Assembly: GCA_018350325.1 (NCBI GenBank)
Contig: JAEVLN010000009.1
Location: 1,509,388 to 1,573,387 of the forward strand
Reading direction: 5' to 3'
Length of the DNA: 64,000 nt
Source: Globodera rostochiensis
Taxonomy: Eukaryota; Nematoda; Chromadorea; Rhabditida; Heteroderidae
Part shown: one piece after another, positions 36,301-44,400 of the stretch
Layout: each line of letters starts with the position of its first letter
How positions within the stretch are numbered: the first letter of the stretch is position 1
The notes under the pieces: model-generated
Told to the model about the DNA's origin: nothing
Database searches by the model: none
Seen by the model: only the letters and a program-made list of their open reading frames with translations
Made by a program: the position numbers and the translations under genes

Positions 36301-36797
36301 CATGTGCTTGAGCATGGACTGCCCGAAGACCGGGAGCCAATTGTGCGCTGTCTGCAAGAGAATGTGCTTTCCTTGGTCGCGGATAAGTATGGCAGCTTCG
36401 TGATCGAACATTTGCTTGAGCATGGACTGCCCGAAGACCGGGAGCGCATTGTGCGCAGTCTGCAGGACGACATTATGAATAACGCACATCACCTAAACAT
36501 CTCCTTCATAATCGATAAGTGTGTGGTTTTTGGGACGCCGGAGCAAAAAAATGCGCTGATCGACCAAGTCTGCGCGGAGTGAGTTTTGACCGAGAATCCC
36601 GGAAACTAACTGTTTTTGTTCATTTGTTCAGCAACGGCTCCGGCAGCCCGCCTTTGTTGGAAATGATGAAGTATCCAATGGGCAACAAAGTTGTGCAGAA
36701 AATGCTGAACGTTGCGGACTCTGCGCGTCGTCAGAAAATGATGTCGGCTATCAAAACTGCTCAGATTAAAAACACGGCAAAAAGGCCATCAAAGTGA
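18372..36797 (+). CDS. Giant PUF RNA-binding protein, copy B (about 27 PUF repeats)
   Basis: Sixteen exons read in phase from ATG to TGA: 18372-18425, 18733-18853, 19419-19539, 20673-20829, 20899-21245, 21398-21464, 21685-21831, 21968-22045, 22155-22226, 22480-22694, 32724-32880, 33954-34840, 34993-35059, 35712-35858, 36016-36578, 36632-36797. They total 3,366 nt, about 1,121 residues. Repeat types in order, named after human PUM repeats: 1,3,5,6,7,2,3,4,5,1,3,5,6x6,7,2,3,5,6x3,7,8. Canonical PUFs have eight and bind 3'UTR elements to repress mRNAs. Introns after 20829, 21831, 32880 and 35858 start with GC. The intron 22695-32723 holds a 9.6-kb transposon; whether it is spliced out is inference. 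If it is not, two shorter proteins would result. The ATG is conserved in copies A and D. Confidence 0.8.
18426..18732. other. Intron 1 of PUF copy B
   Basis: Bounded by AAG|GTTTGC and TTTTTTAG|GTTCG. AT-rich. An internal ATG-led ORF at 18613 is not conserved in copies A and D and is left out. Confidence 0.6.
19736..19849. mobile_element. 114-bp hAT-type MITE in PUF-B intron
   Basis: Ends TAGAGTAGGCCG and its inverted partner CGGCCTACTCTA. Perfect 8-bp duplication GTGTTGAG (19728-19735, 19850-19857). A closely related element sits in the same intron of copy D (60919-61032), with the flank matching on one side, so the insertion predates the B/D duplication. Confidence 0.88.
19858..20672. repeat. 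Fold-back repeat and AT-rich rest of PUF-B intron 3
   Basis: About 19865-20290 is an inverted repeat (AGTCGACAAAATGGTACTTT with its partner AAAGTACCATTTTGTCGACT). Related sequence is at 48745-49080. A GAAACGTCCAGTGTC unit is repeated three times near 20250-20300, and a palindromic TAAGGCTGTCGGTTTCAAAC element starts near 20329. No gene. Confidence 0.5.
23212..23308 (+). repeat. Inverted LTR-end fragment
   Basis: About 97 bp (TTCTTAACTTAGC through CCCAAGTGTTCGGACACAAC) equal the reverse complement of 30734-30830, the end of the LTR next to the primer-binding site. It lies in opposite orientation to the LTR element downstream and joins directly to hAT transposase sequence. Confidence 0.75.
23309..23590 (+). 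pseudogene. hAT transposase C-terminal fragment
   Basis: Reads SEVDMYLSSAFDKDAK, IGEFWAKNEKILQVLSKV, then after a small gap or intron ALPASSEGAERAFR, which matches the hAT dimerisation block (W-x-P-L-LA ... ASSxxxERxFS). It is truncated on the left by LTR sequence and on the right by the GGAGAATTGCGCAC palindrome. Its place inside the TAGAGCCCGG-ended element suggests it is what remains of that element's own transposase. Confidence 0.7.
23583..24172. repeat. 590-bp palindromic element with GGAGAATTGCGCAC repeats
   Basis: Arms of about 190 bp pair inverted, each with five to six copies of GGAGAATTGCGCAC or its complement. The AT-rich centre holds TTAGGCCTAAGCC palindromes (23840-23900). A target duplication was not recognised. 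Confidence 0.7.
24170..24864 (-). pseudogene. Unrecognised ORF downstream of pol in the LTR element
   Basis: The minus strand starts MPNPNRLRIMPTCKLFPPF. A charged region (TQEEMKLMMAQLQYAMEEDV, VEPILSDPI) is followed, in another frame, by CAFTDALDDLTENLHVDKSA and an acidic run, then by an Arg/Lys-rich C-terminus (RTRGRAGYKEQW-like) reaching the palindrome at 24172. At least two frame changes are needed. It lies where a third ORF or 3' untranslated region of an LTR element would be. The family was not recognised. Confidence 0.4.
24998..27179 (-). pseudogene. pol remnant: protease, truncated reverse transcriptase, integrase
   Basis: The retropepsin motif is ALLDSGAHVSLCS (about 26950-26910). 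The reverse transcriptase start is recognisable (SNGKLRPCVDFRPLNKI, WYSTLDLASGFWQI) and ends right after FGLRNAP near 26110; the sequence then jumps to an RNase H end (EFEPCVIYLEGKANKVADAL), so the YxDD active site is deleted. Integrase shows FVTDNGPQF and YHPASNGEAERLVRTFK (second Asp and Glu), followed by a C-terminal DPGDTVWIREPDGKWAPG domain ending at 24998. Frame changes occur around 25620-25740 and elsewhere. The intact protein would copy and insert the element. This one cannot. Confidence 0.82.
27302..28924 (-). pseudogene. Envelope-like glycoprotein region (broken)
   Basis: On the minus strand a short hydrophobic leader (about 28890-28850, signal-peptide-like) precedes a Cys-containing ectodomain, a basic cleavage-like site near 28070, a long helical region, and a C-terminal hydrophobic segment of about 20 residues near 27380-27440 that would span a membrane. 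At least two frame breaks occur, about 28185-28265 and 28610-28680. The architecture is that of envelope-like proteins of LTR retroelements; the exact family was not established. Its place between gag and pol is unusual. Not functional as read. Confidence 0.55.
29045..30487 (-). pseudogene. gag remnant
   Basis: The N-terminal ORF (30487-29765) begins MVKMSGAEENAAIPP and is largely coiled-coil (heptad-rich, about residues 40-140). A shift near 29800 leads into a capsid-like region recognisable in another frame (RVYEFANRLNEAI-like, then EEFLERLTPELQFEVKARRP at about 29450). A Gly/Arg/His zinc-knuckle-like segment (YYYCRRPGHIVRLPNK, first Cys lost) is at about 29190. Gag forms the particle. Frame breaks make it a pseudogene. 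Confidence 0.65.
30711..30728 (-). promoter_or_regulatory. Primer-binding site of the LTR element
   Basis: The minus strand reads TGGTGCCACGACCCGGGA, five bases after the LTR end (...AACA). It starts with TGG, complementary to a tRNA 3' CCA, as in LTR elements primed by a tRNA 3' end. Which tRNA was not determined. Confidence 0.75.
30734..31260 (-). repeat. 5' LTR of the Gypsy-type element
   Basis: In plus coordinates it starts TGTTATGTCCGAACAC at 30734, the complement of an LTR ending in CA. The minus strand has a TATA box (CTATATAAG at about 30912-30920). The far end is not fixed because no matching second LTR exists. Confidence 0.65.
31261..31849. other. AT-rich stretch between LTR and satellite
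   Basis: No recognisable gene. A minus-strand ORF at 31317-31619 shows no known motif and is not called. Confidence 0.4.
31856..31925. repeat. 14-bp tandem repeat GGCCAGACGCAAAC
   Basis: About five units of GGCCAGACGCAAAC/T. The unit has the same length and core (AGACGC-A-GGC) as the large satellite at 63541-64000. Confidence 0.85.
31926..32229. repeat. Palindromic GGATATCCGCGGATATCC-type repeat
   Basis: About 32040-32175 consists of GGATATCC/CCGCGGAT words in palindromic order, like the MITEs with word-repeat interiors. The rest is AT-rich. Confidence 0.5.
33077..33945. mobile_element. 869-bp hAT-type element at the 3' splice site of a PUF-B intron
   Basis: Ends TAGAGACCGAC and GTCGGTCTCTA. 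Perfect 8-bp duplication TTATTTAG (33069-33076, 33946-33953). The duplicated word is the 3' end of the intron, and the right copy serves as acceptor for the exon at 33954. Interior: CCAGGTCCAGG words near both ends and a GC-palindrome motif at about 33530-33560. Confidence 0.9.
35060..35711. repeat. Intron between PUF exons with palindromic repeats
   Basis: Contains AACCGGTTAACCGACCGG-type palindromic sequence at about 35195-35300 and GAGACTCGAG-type words at about 35450-35640. Ends at ATTCAG|AAATTT. Confidence 0.5.
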
Positions 36798-37740
36798 GTT
36801 TTTTCTCGATACTCGAGCCCGAGCCCGATACTTTACCTCGAGCCCGAGACCCAAAAAACCCGAGACTTTTCTCGAGTCGATTCTCGATATCGAGACTTTT
36901 TTTCGTAAAATTTTCAATTACTTCAAAAATGTCATAATTTGCCAAGATAACGTCAATAATAGTGCGGACTGGTGCCTGACCGGCATCCCCAGCCAGTCAC
37001 GCCGCCTTCCCATGTGGGGAAGGTGAGGATTGTGAACCCCACTGAAGGATCCGCTAAAAGGGTGCCTGTAGCTCAATTGGTTAAAGCTCAGCACGGATTC
37101 GGTATTTGTATAAGCTAAACTATTTGATGCTACTGAAAAAAGTTATAAGGCCATAAGCCAATTTTAAAAATTATTTTTTCAAGGCTTTTAGACCTTCCGA
37201 ATCGCTTAGCTTTTGCTTGATGAAAGATTCTAGACCATTTGGTGTCATTTGAAAGCTCAGATTATTTATAAATATGTTCTAGTGGAAAAAATAATGGGCT
37301 CGTTTAAAAAAAATAAAAGGCCAATTTGACTGTTTCTATTTTTGGGCCTAACTTTCTTGAGAGCTATTCAATCGCTTAGCTCTTGCTTACAAATAGATTT
37401 TACGAATCAAGGGCTTTCGAATGGTACTAAATTCAAACACCCGTCTTTCCGCTAAGCTTAGCTAATAATTTCCTTTTTGCCATCTAATTTTAAAACGCAA
37501 AATTATATTTTTATTCTCTATTATCTAGCGATTATATTTAATAAAAAAAAAAGCGATTAAAAAATTTCTTATTTTGTTCTCAAGAGATGTTAAAAGTTTG
37601 AAATGGATCTAAAGTATAGAACAAAAGTTATGAGTAGGGATCGGATTATATGTTTTTTGCATATTTTGTATGCTTATATGTTCTGAGGAATACGGCTTAA
37701 AAATAGCCTTTTCGCGTTGGTTTGAGCTTTTTTGGTCAAG
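36798..37740. repeat. Non-coding, with tRNA-like head
   Basis: Follows the PUF-B stop. About 36800-36900 repeats the CTCGAGCCCGAG words of the element at 57706-58116. At 37062-37095, GTAGCTCAATTGGTTAAAGC looks like the D-arm of a tRNA (box A), but no T-arm follows. Just upstream is a possible hairpin (CCCATGTGGGG). Perhaps a tRNA-derived SINE head. No gene. Confidence 0.4.
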
Positions 37741-37744
37741 TTTA

Positions 37745-37985
37745 AAAAAACATATTTTGCATATTTTGGGGTTCCTGCATATTTTTAACATATTTTGCAT
37801 ATTTTGGGGTTCCTGCATATTTTTAACATATTTTGCATATTTTGGGGTTCCTGCATATTTTTAACATATTTTGCATATTTTGGGGTTCCTGCATATTTTT
37901 AACATATTTTGCATATTTTGGCATATTTTGCATATTTTGGGGTTCCTGCATATTTTTAACATATTTTGCATATTTCGAGCATATT
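37745..37985. repeat. 38-bp minisatellite
   Basis: About five tandem copies of a 38-bp unit containing GCATATTTTGGGGTTCCTGC and CATATTTTTAA. It sits in a longer ATATTTTG-rich element (37620-38480). Confidence 0.85.
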
Positions 37986-38529
37986 TTGGCATTTTTGACC
38001 AAAAATTTGTAAAAATACACACAAAATCATTGATTTCTGGCTGTTTTTAAAAAAATAATTCATCTTTAACTATGGACTTTTAGTCATTTTTGAAAAGAAG
38101 GCCTAAAAAATTGAACTTTCGCGTAAAAAAATACATATAAAAATGTCGGCGCTGAAAGACTGGCTGGCGCTGAGATGGCTAAATGGCGATGAGCTGGCCT
38201 GACGGTTAAAATTCCGGAACTTTTTTCAAATTTGTTCAACTTTCCAAAAATACCAAAAAAATATGCGAAATGCTGTAAATTTACTTAATAGACGTTAAAA
38301 GAAGAAAAAAATTAAGTATAAAGAAAATTAGTGCACTAAAAGTGCCATTTTTCGGTGCATATTTTGGCATTTTTGGTGCATATTTCGGCATTTTTGGCAT
38401 ATTTTGGTGCATATTTTAGCCTTTTTTGGAGCATATATATGCGCATATTTGGCCATTTTTGGAGCATATCGGTCCGATCCCTAGTTATGAGTATCGGAAT
38501 GCGGGATGCTTTTTTGTTGATTAAAAAAA

Positions 38530-39160
38530 GGTGAGAGAGAACGCTAAACGAGAGAAAGTTAGAGAAAGAAAGGAAATTTGTTTAATTCTCTCGCACTCTC
38601 TATTTATTGGTACACATCTCGCTTTTTGAGCCGCTATGTGTAGCTTTTCTTGCGCTTTTTGCATTTATTCGAATGTTTTTTGAGTTTCAGATCGTTTACC
38701 CACACCGTTCAAGTACAGCAAAGGGGCGGTGCCGAATAACGGATAATATGGCACTTTTGATGATTGAATAATTTTTTTCTCGCTCGTCGGACAATTTTGT
38801 TTTGGGAAGTCATATTCGAATAATGTCAGAATTTTGAAATCAATTTAAATAGTGATTGTATTTTATTTACAGTTTTTATGGACATTAAAGTACATTTATC
38901 CCTAACAAAAAACATGTTTGACAAAAGTTTTTTTTGTTCTGAAATCATTTCATCGCAACTAACAAACAAATTTATAAAAATTAAAGAAACTAAAACACTT
39001 CAAATTAATCAAATAACAATTGAAATTTCTAAAACCAAAGTAAAATGATTGTTTACATTAACAATTTATTTTGAATTGAATTTTTGTTGTTTTTAAACCG
39101 GTTCAAAAACCGTTTTAAATTGTCAATTTTGATTTCTATCAACTAATTCTAATTTTGAAA
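38530..39160. repeat. Dispersed repeats
   Basis: About 38530-38645 repeats the GAGAGAGAACGC...TTGAGCCGCT block of 6000-6112. About 38680-38760 repeats the GTTTCAGATCG / CCGTTCAAG element. The rest is AT-rich. Confidence 0.5.
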
Positions 39161-39254
39161 CCCAATATGAGTGATTTTTTCCATTTTTAATCAGTGGACA
39201 ACTGAGTCCCCAGTCAAAAGACACTTCAGTCCCGGGTCTGTAACTCTTCAGGGA

Positions 39255-39494
39255 ATGGTTGCCGCAAAATTTTTTTTTCGGATCGACGAGACGACGACGG
39301 CGGAGAGGCGCGAAATACTGAGCAAAGCGGCAACCTCGGCCCGAACGCCAACGGAGGACCTGCTGATCAAAATGACGTTGGAGGCCATGGGCCACGCGGC
39401 GAGGATGGAGCGCCTGATCACGGAGTACCTCCGCCGTGGCGGCGGGAGTGTCGCGGACAGCGACGTTCACAGACGCGAGCAGACCGATCATTGA
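39255..39494 (+). CDS. Unrecognised GC-rich short ORF or exon
   Basis: It starts MVAAKFFFRIDETTTAER and continues ILSKAATSARTPTEDLLIK, MTLEAMGHAARMERLITEYL to a stop at 39494. Composition (GC-rich, helical, Ala/Arg/Glu-rich) is unlike the flanking AT-rich repeats and similar to host exons here. CTCTTCAG|GG just upstream could be an acceptor. No other exon was joined and no family recognised. It may be an orphan exon, an intronless gene of 79 residues, or a relic. Confidence 0.35.
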   Translation: MVAAKFFFRIDETTTAERREILSKAATSARTPTEDLLIKMTLEAMGHAARMERLITEYLRRGGGSVADSDVHRREQTDH

Positions 39495-39519
39495 ACCTTT
39501 CGCCGATCCCCCCATTCAT

Positions 39520-40134
39520 TTTGTTTCCCCCCCCCCCACGTGCCCAACACCCATTTTTTCTGTTGTGAATCCCCTCCATTTTCACCCTCTTTCTCTGGCA
39601 CCCGCTCTCTCACCCCCCCCCCAGGCTTTGTTCCGGCTGTCAACAACCCCCCCCCCCCCTCTTTTGGGGCGGAGTCTGAACTTTTCTTCCCCCCGCTCAG
39701 CAGGGGTTAAAATCACTTTTCTGTTTTCGGAGAATTTGCAGAGGCGCTCAAAACCCAATCAATATTTGTTCCCCCTCATCCCAATAAATAATATTTATTC
39801 TGGTGATCTTCCATCGGGGAGGGGGGGGGGGACTCAGCAATTCAAAGTCGAACACCGGCATCTCCGATCAGCAAAGTCAAACGGGACTCAATTACATTGA
39901 GTGTCCACCCCCCCCCCCCCTCCAATTTTGTGAGAGACCGTCCCCCCACCGTGCAACCCTCGGGAGGTTTCGCCACATCTTTAGGGGGTTATATTTTTCA
40001 TATGCACATAAATAGTTAAATATGCACATGGAAATGCGCTCTAGAAGCTTCAAACCAAGCTGAAAACACGTTTTTCGTGCGTTTCAGGCTGTTACCAGTT
40101 CAGGAAAAAAATATGCATATTTTTGGACACCCTA
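39520..40134. other. C-run-rich non-coding stretch
   Basis: Several runs of eight or more C (39530, 39618, 39648, 39908) and one G run (39820). No gene recognised. Confidence 0.5.
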
Positions 40135-40142
40135 GTTATCAG

Positions 40143-40320
40143 TAGAGACCGGCAAAATCGCATTTGCGGGATCCCGTTGCGGGATTTTTTTTCGGAAAGT
40201 CGTGCGGGAGCGGATTTGCGGGATTAATCCCGCAAAATCCCGCAAAACGCAAAAAATGCGGGATTGCGGAGCGGGATCTCGCAAAATCCCGCGCGGGATC
40301 CGCTCCCGCGCCGGACTCTA
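40143..40320. mobile_element. 178-bp hAT-type MITE
   Basis: Ends TAGAGACCGGC and GCCGGACTCTA. Perfect 8-bp duplication GTTATCAG (40135-40142, 40321-40328). The interior is built of GCGGGATCCCGC-like words. Confidence 0.9.
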
Positions 40321-40780
40321 GTTATCAGAAGCTTTGTAGGTTTTTTGCCGGACTAACCCCGACACTCACTACCTGCCAACTCGCTATTTTGTCTCGACTC
40401 GATACCCCTTTTAAATCTCTATAACTCAGCTCTTGGTGGTTGCTCGAGCCTACAAATGGTACCGTTCGTTTTGGCTCATCGAGGAGATGAAAAATACATG
40501 CATTTATAATTGCAAAAATGTCTTAAACGGTTTTTGAACAAGTAAAATGGGGTAGCGAGTTGGGTACTAGCGAAGGTACCCTATCAGTTCGTCACTGATA
40601 CTTCGTCACTGAAAACATGTTTAAAAAAAGAAATAGCAAAACGTCTTCTAAAGCCTTACAAGGTAGAGAAAAGTTAAAAACTAATTTAAGTAAATAACCG
40701 GTGCCCCTACTTTTTGCCAACTGTACATTTTGCCTGTTAAATGAATTCAATTTAAAAAAAGTTGAGATTCGGCTAAATAT

Positions 40781-40961
40781 TAGAGACCGGCCAGAGGGGT
40801 CGGTCGGTACTTTTCGGTAAAGTACCGAAAAAGTACCGGTACCGAAAACCATCGGTACTTTCCGAAAAGGTTCGGTCGGTACTTTTCGGTAAAGTACCGA
40901 TGCCTGAGTACCGAAAAGTACCGAAAAAGCGTCGGTACTTTCCCGTACCGTCCGATCTCTA
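40781..40961. mobile_element. 181-bp hAT-type MITE
   Basis: Ends TAGAGACCGGCC and GGTCCGATCTCTA-like. Perfect 8-bp duplication CTAAATAT (40773-40780, 40962-40969). The interior repeats GGTACTTTTCGGTAAAGTACC. Confidence 0.88.
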
Positions 40962-41423
40962 CTAAATATAGTCGAAGAAAATGATAAAGTTTGCTGCCGC
41001 CGTCTTAGAAATGGATGGATTTTTTTGGTTGATTCATAAAGCATTTCAATCAAACTTTTGGACTTTTTGTGTGGAAATGACAAAAAATCGAATTTAGTTC
41101 CAAAACTATTACATTTGGCCACAAAAAGTTGGAATGAAAAAGTTTGGCATTTTGATTAGCTTTTAATTATTTTAAAATATCAATTTATTATTATTCAAAC
41201 AAGTGTTGTGATTGGATGGCAACTTTCATAGTTTAAACGCTTTGTTTAAACTTTTATTTAAATTAAAAAATGTGTTTAGAAAATTAAATTATAGCAAAAA
41301 TTTTGCTATTCATGGCGCGTGAAAAAGGAAGAAATGAGCCGGATTCCGAACTAAAACCATATGTAACTGATAAAAAAAAGTTAAATTTTCTTTTTGAGAT
41401 ATTCTTTAGTCGACGCATTGACT

Positions 41424-44400
41424 TCATTTGTGCTGTACCAACTCCTGCTGCCAGTGCTGATACTGCTCAGCCACGTCGCTGTTGACAGATGCAAAGTTTT
41501 GCGATCTTTTGAAGAGGCGAGCCACGTCTTTGTACTCGCCTCTCAACTCCTGGTACATCTTGACACTGTCGATGAACTCGTAGCGACAATTGAAGTTGCC
41601 AGAATTAAATGTGCCATTGGTGGTCCGTCTTTTCAACGCGTTGTAACGAACCTTCAGAACAAAAGAATGAATGGCATTTGTCTAAATTAAACTTTGTTTA
41701 AAAAACTTGGGGAAGTTCGGTGTAGAATTTCTTGTCGAGTCGCTCCAAAGTTGGAAACAAATATGTTCTGTTGAACATGGCCTCGTGCCAACACTGAACT
41801 GCCTCAGCATCTTTTTGCAGTACCATCTTGTTGGCGAACAGAAAAGGGTGACTTCCTTTTAAATAAATTTTAAAATATATAAATTTAATTTTAAACAAAT
41901 AAACACAAAAAGCCCAACTGTTTAAATTCGGCACCAAATCCTTCAAGCCGTATATGCAAATGCCATGTCGCTCAAGTCCACTGTGGCACAGTTCCTTTTC
42001 CACCGAATCTTTCCAAATAGTCATTCTTAACTTTGACATCAAGCAATAGCAACTTGTTTAAAATGTACTCAACTGCCAATTGATTGAAAGACAAATTTAA
42101 AGACATTCGACAAAATAAAAAGAAAAACAGAATCAATAAAATGGAGACCGTTGGAAAACATCAAAGTCTGGCGCTATTACGGCAAAGATTAAAGGATGCC
42201 CATTAGCGGACCAATTAGGGAATAGGCCATTTCAGTTTAATAAACCTCGTGAGCCCCGGGGCCAATTGCTTATCAAAGCATTCATGAGTAAAGCCTCCGG
42301 GCGCGTTCAAAAATTCATTTGAAGCCAACGTTTGTATGAAATACTCGTCATATGAGTAATGGAAACTGAAAGAAACAGTAACACTTGTGAATAATATGTA
42401 AAAAGTTTGTTTTTTTTAGATTATTTTTATTTTTTTTACAAATTTAATTGGTCCAGCATAACGGAGGTGTCCAAATTGTTCAGCAGCCAATCAACAAATT
42501 TTCTGTTCAAACTCATCTGGAACTGGCCTTTGTTCTTTTTCAGCACCAAATCGTCACCATTTTTAGTCGCTTAAGAAATATAAATAAAAAAAAAAAGAAA
42601 ATAAAAAACAAAATTTGTCGCCGTATGATGAGATAAGCGCCAGGTTTGCCAACTGTACTTATTTATCAGAAATGTACTGATTTCAGCGCGGCGTACTGAT
42701 TTTGTACTGATTTTCAGGATAATTTGAAAATTGAATCGGCAAATTTTCGGAAGCAGAATTCTCAAAAATTATTTTATTTTTAAATTAGAGGGTAGCTCCC
42801 CGAGCCCCAAAATTGGGTCGTCGTCCCCGACCTCGGCATGGCCAACCTCCGAATTGTTGAAAAATTGTTGTAGACAAAAAATATGGTTAAAAAGCGCACA
42901 TTTCATGCAAAAAATAAAGATTTACTATATTTGAGACACTTTTATAATGTACTGATTTTTGACGCCAAATCTGATAGGTATTTTGATTTACTGATGTTGA
43001 AAAATTTTTGTTGGCAACCCTGAGATAGGTAAGTCCATAAAAAACATTAGTTTCGAAAAATATTTGAATTAGACATTTGGCACTTTTTTCACCTATTTAG
43101 GATCCAATTTTGAAGATTTTTCAATCCCAAAAATCTTAGCGCCCTGGTTTTATGACTGATGTCGCCAAAACGGTCGGTGCCGAAACTGTCCGGCTTTCGG
43201 TTTAGTTCGGTATTTGGCGTCAAAAATCACAGTAATTGTAATTATATTTAGAATTAATAATCAAAAAAATTAAATAATTATTATGTGAGCAACTCGCCAT
43301 TTCTGAACAGCTTCAGATGGCTCAACGACCATTTGTGCTTGCCAAAATCGACATGATTAGAGCCAATCCGAGTGTACTGGATGTCGTTGGTTCCGTTCAT
43401 CCATTTGAATATTTGGACGAGCTCCTCATTTGTCTTCATCTGCACATCGTGATTCTGAGAATTTGGAATTTCAACTTACAAAAAGTAAATTATATGTAGG
43501 GATAGGATTTATATGTGCTAAAAACCCAAAATATGTATGTTTTTATGTGTTAAAAATCCCAAAAAATGCCAAAATATGTGCTAAAACATGTGCCAAAATG
43601 TCCAAAATCTAGTCAGTTTATGCATAAAAACCTTCAAAATTCATCTATCTTTATTAATTTTCCTCTTTTAGGTAATTGGGAATATAATATTTTCACATGT
43701 TCTGGAACATTTTATAAAAAATATCAAATAAAAAAATTTTAGGGAAAATGTCGATCTTTGGGGGTGGATTTTTCGTTTTTATTGCATTTTCTTAAGGAAT
43801 TTTTTGAAAATGGCAAAATATGTGCTAAAACCCTGAAAAAGCTCAGTAAATATGTGCTAAAAAGTCGCCCTAATTCAAAAATTTTTCAAAACAAATACTA
43901 TTTTTTGGGCTTCTCTCATGGTAAGGAATCCACGAAAAAATATGTTAAAACATAAAAATCCTATCCCTAATTATATGATATGTTCTTTGTGCCTGCAGCA
44001 TAATGGCATAATGCCAATCCTTTTCCAGCAACATTTGCATGCATTCAATGGACGCTTTCATCTAAAGGAGGTTTGTCGTCGTGGGTATATTTTGTCAACT
44101 GGTGCCAATGCCAACCCTTAAATTCCTTACCAAATTGTGCCCTTTTCTGTCCATTTCGTATTCCTTTTCGCGCGGAATGATCAACACATTGGGGAAACAG
44201 CTTGCCAATGCGTGCATTTGGTGATGGAATGTTGCAGAGGCTTTCTTGTCGATGGCATAGCAATACCAATTTTGGGGCGCGTAGCTGGAGGCAAATTCCA
44301 TTTCGATGAACAAATAATCCTGGACGGGGGCAACCATTTCAATTAGGGTTCAGCCCCGTCCCCGAACCCCGTCTTTTTTTTTTTAGTCGGGGTTTTCTTC

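Larger units (their letters stand above)
32724..36797 (+). other. PUF copy B, last six exons with expanded repeats
   Basis: Exon 33954-34840 encodes a type-5 repeat, six nearly identical 36-residue type-6 repeats (LVTDKYGSHVIEHVLEHGLP, then EDREPIV), and a type-7 repeat (DKFGSLVIRKCL). Exon 36016-36578 has three more type-6 repeats. The C-terminus (36632-36797) is the type-8 repeat KYPMGNKVVQKML and a basic tail ending KRPSK before TGA; the TGA overlaps a good donor (AAA|GTGAGT), so a further exon cannot be excluded, but copy D also stops here. The unit encoding each type-6 repeat is 108 bp, and several are identical at DNA level, so the expansion is recent. Confidence 0.85.

Noticed and set aside
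37609..38020. Repeated ORFs with CRNPKICKIC-like units
   Set aside because: They reflect the 38-bp minisatellite, not a protein.
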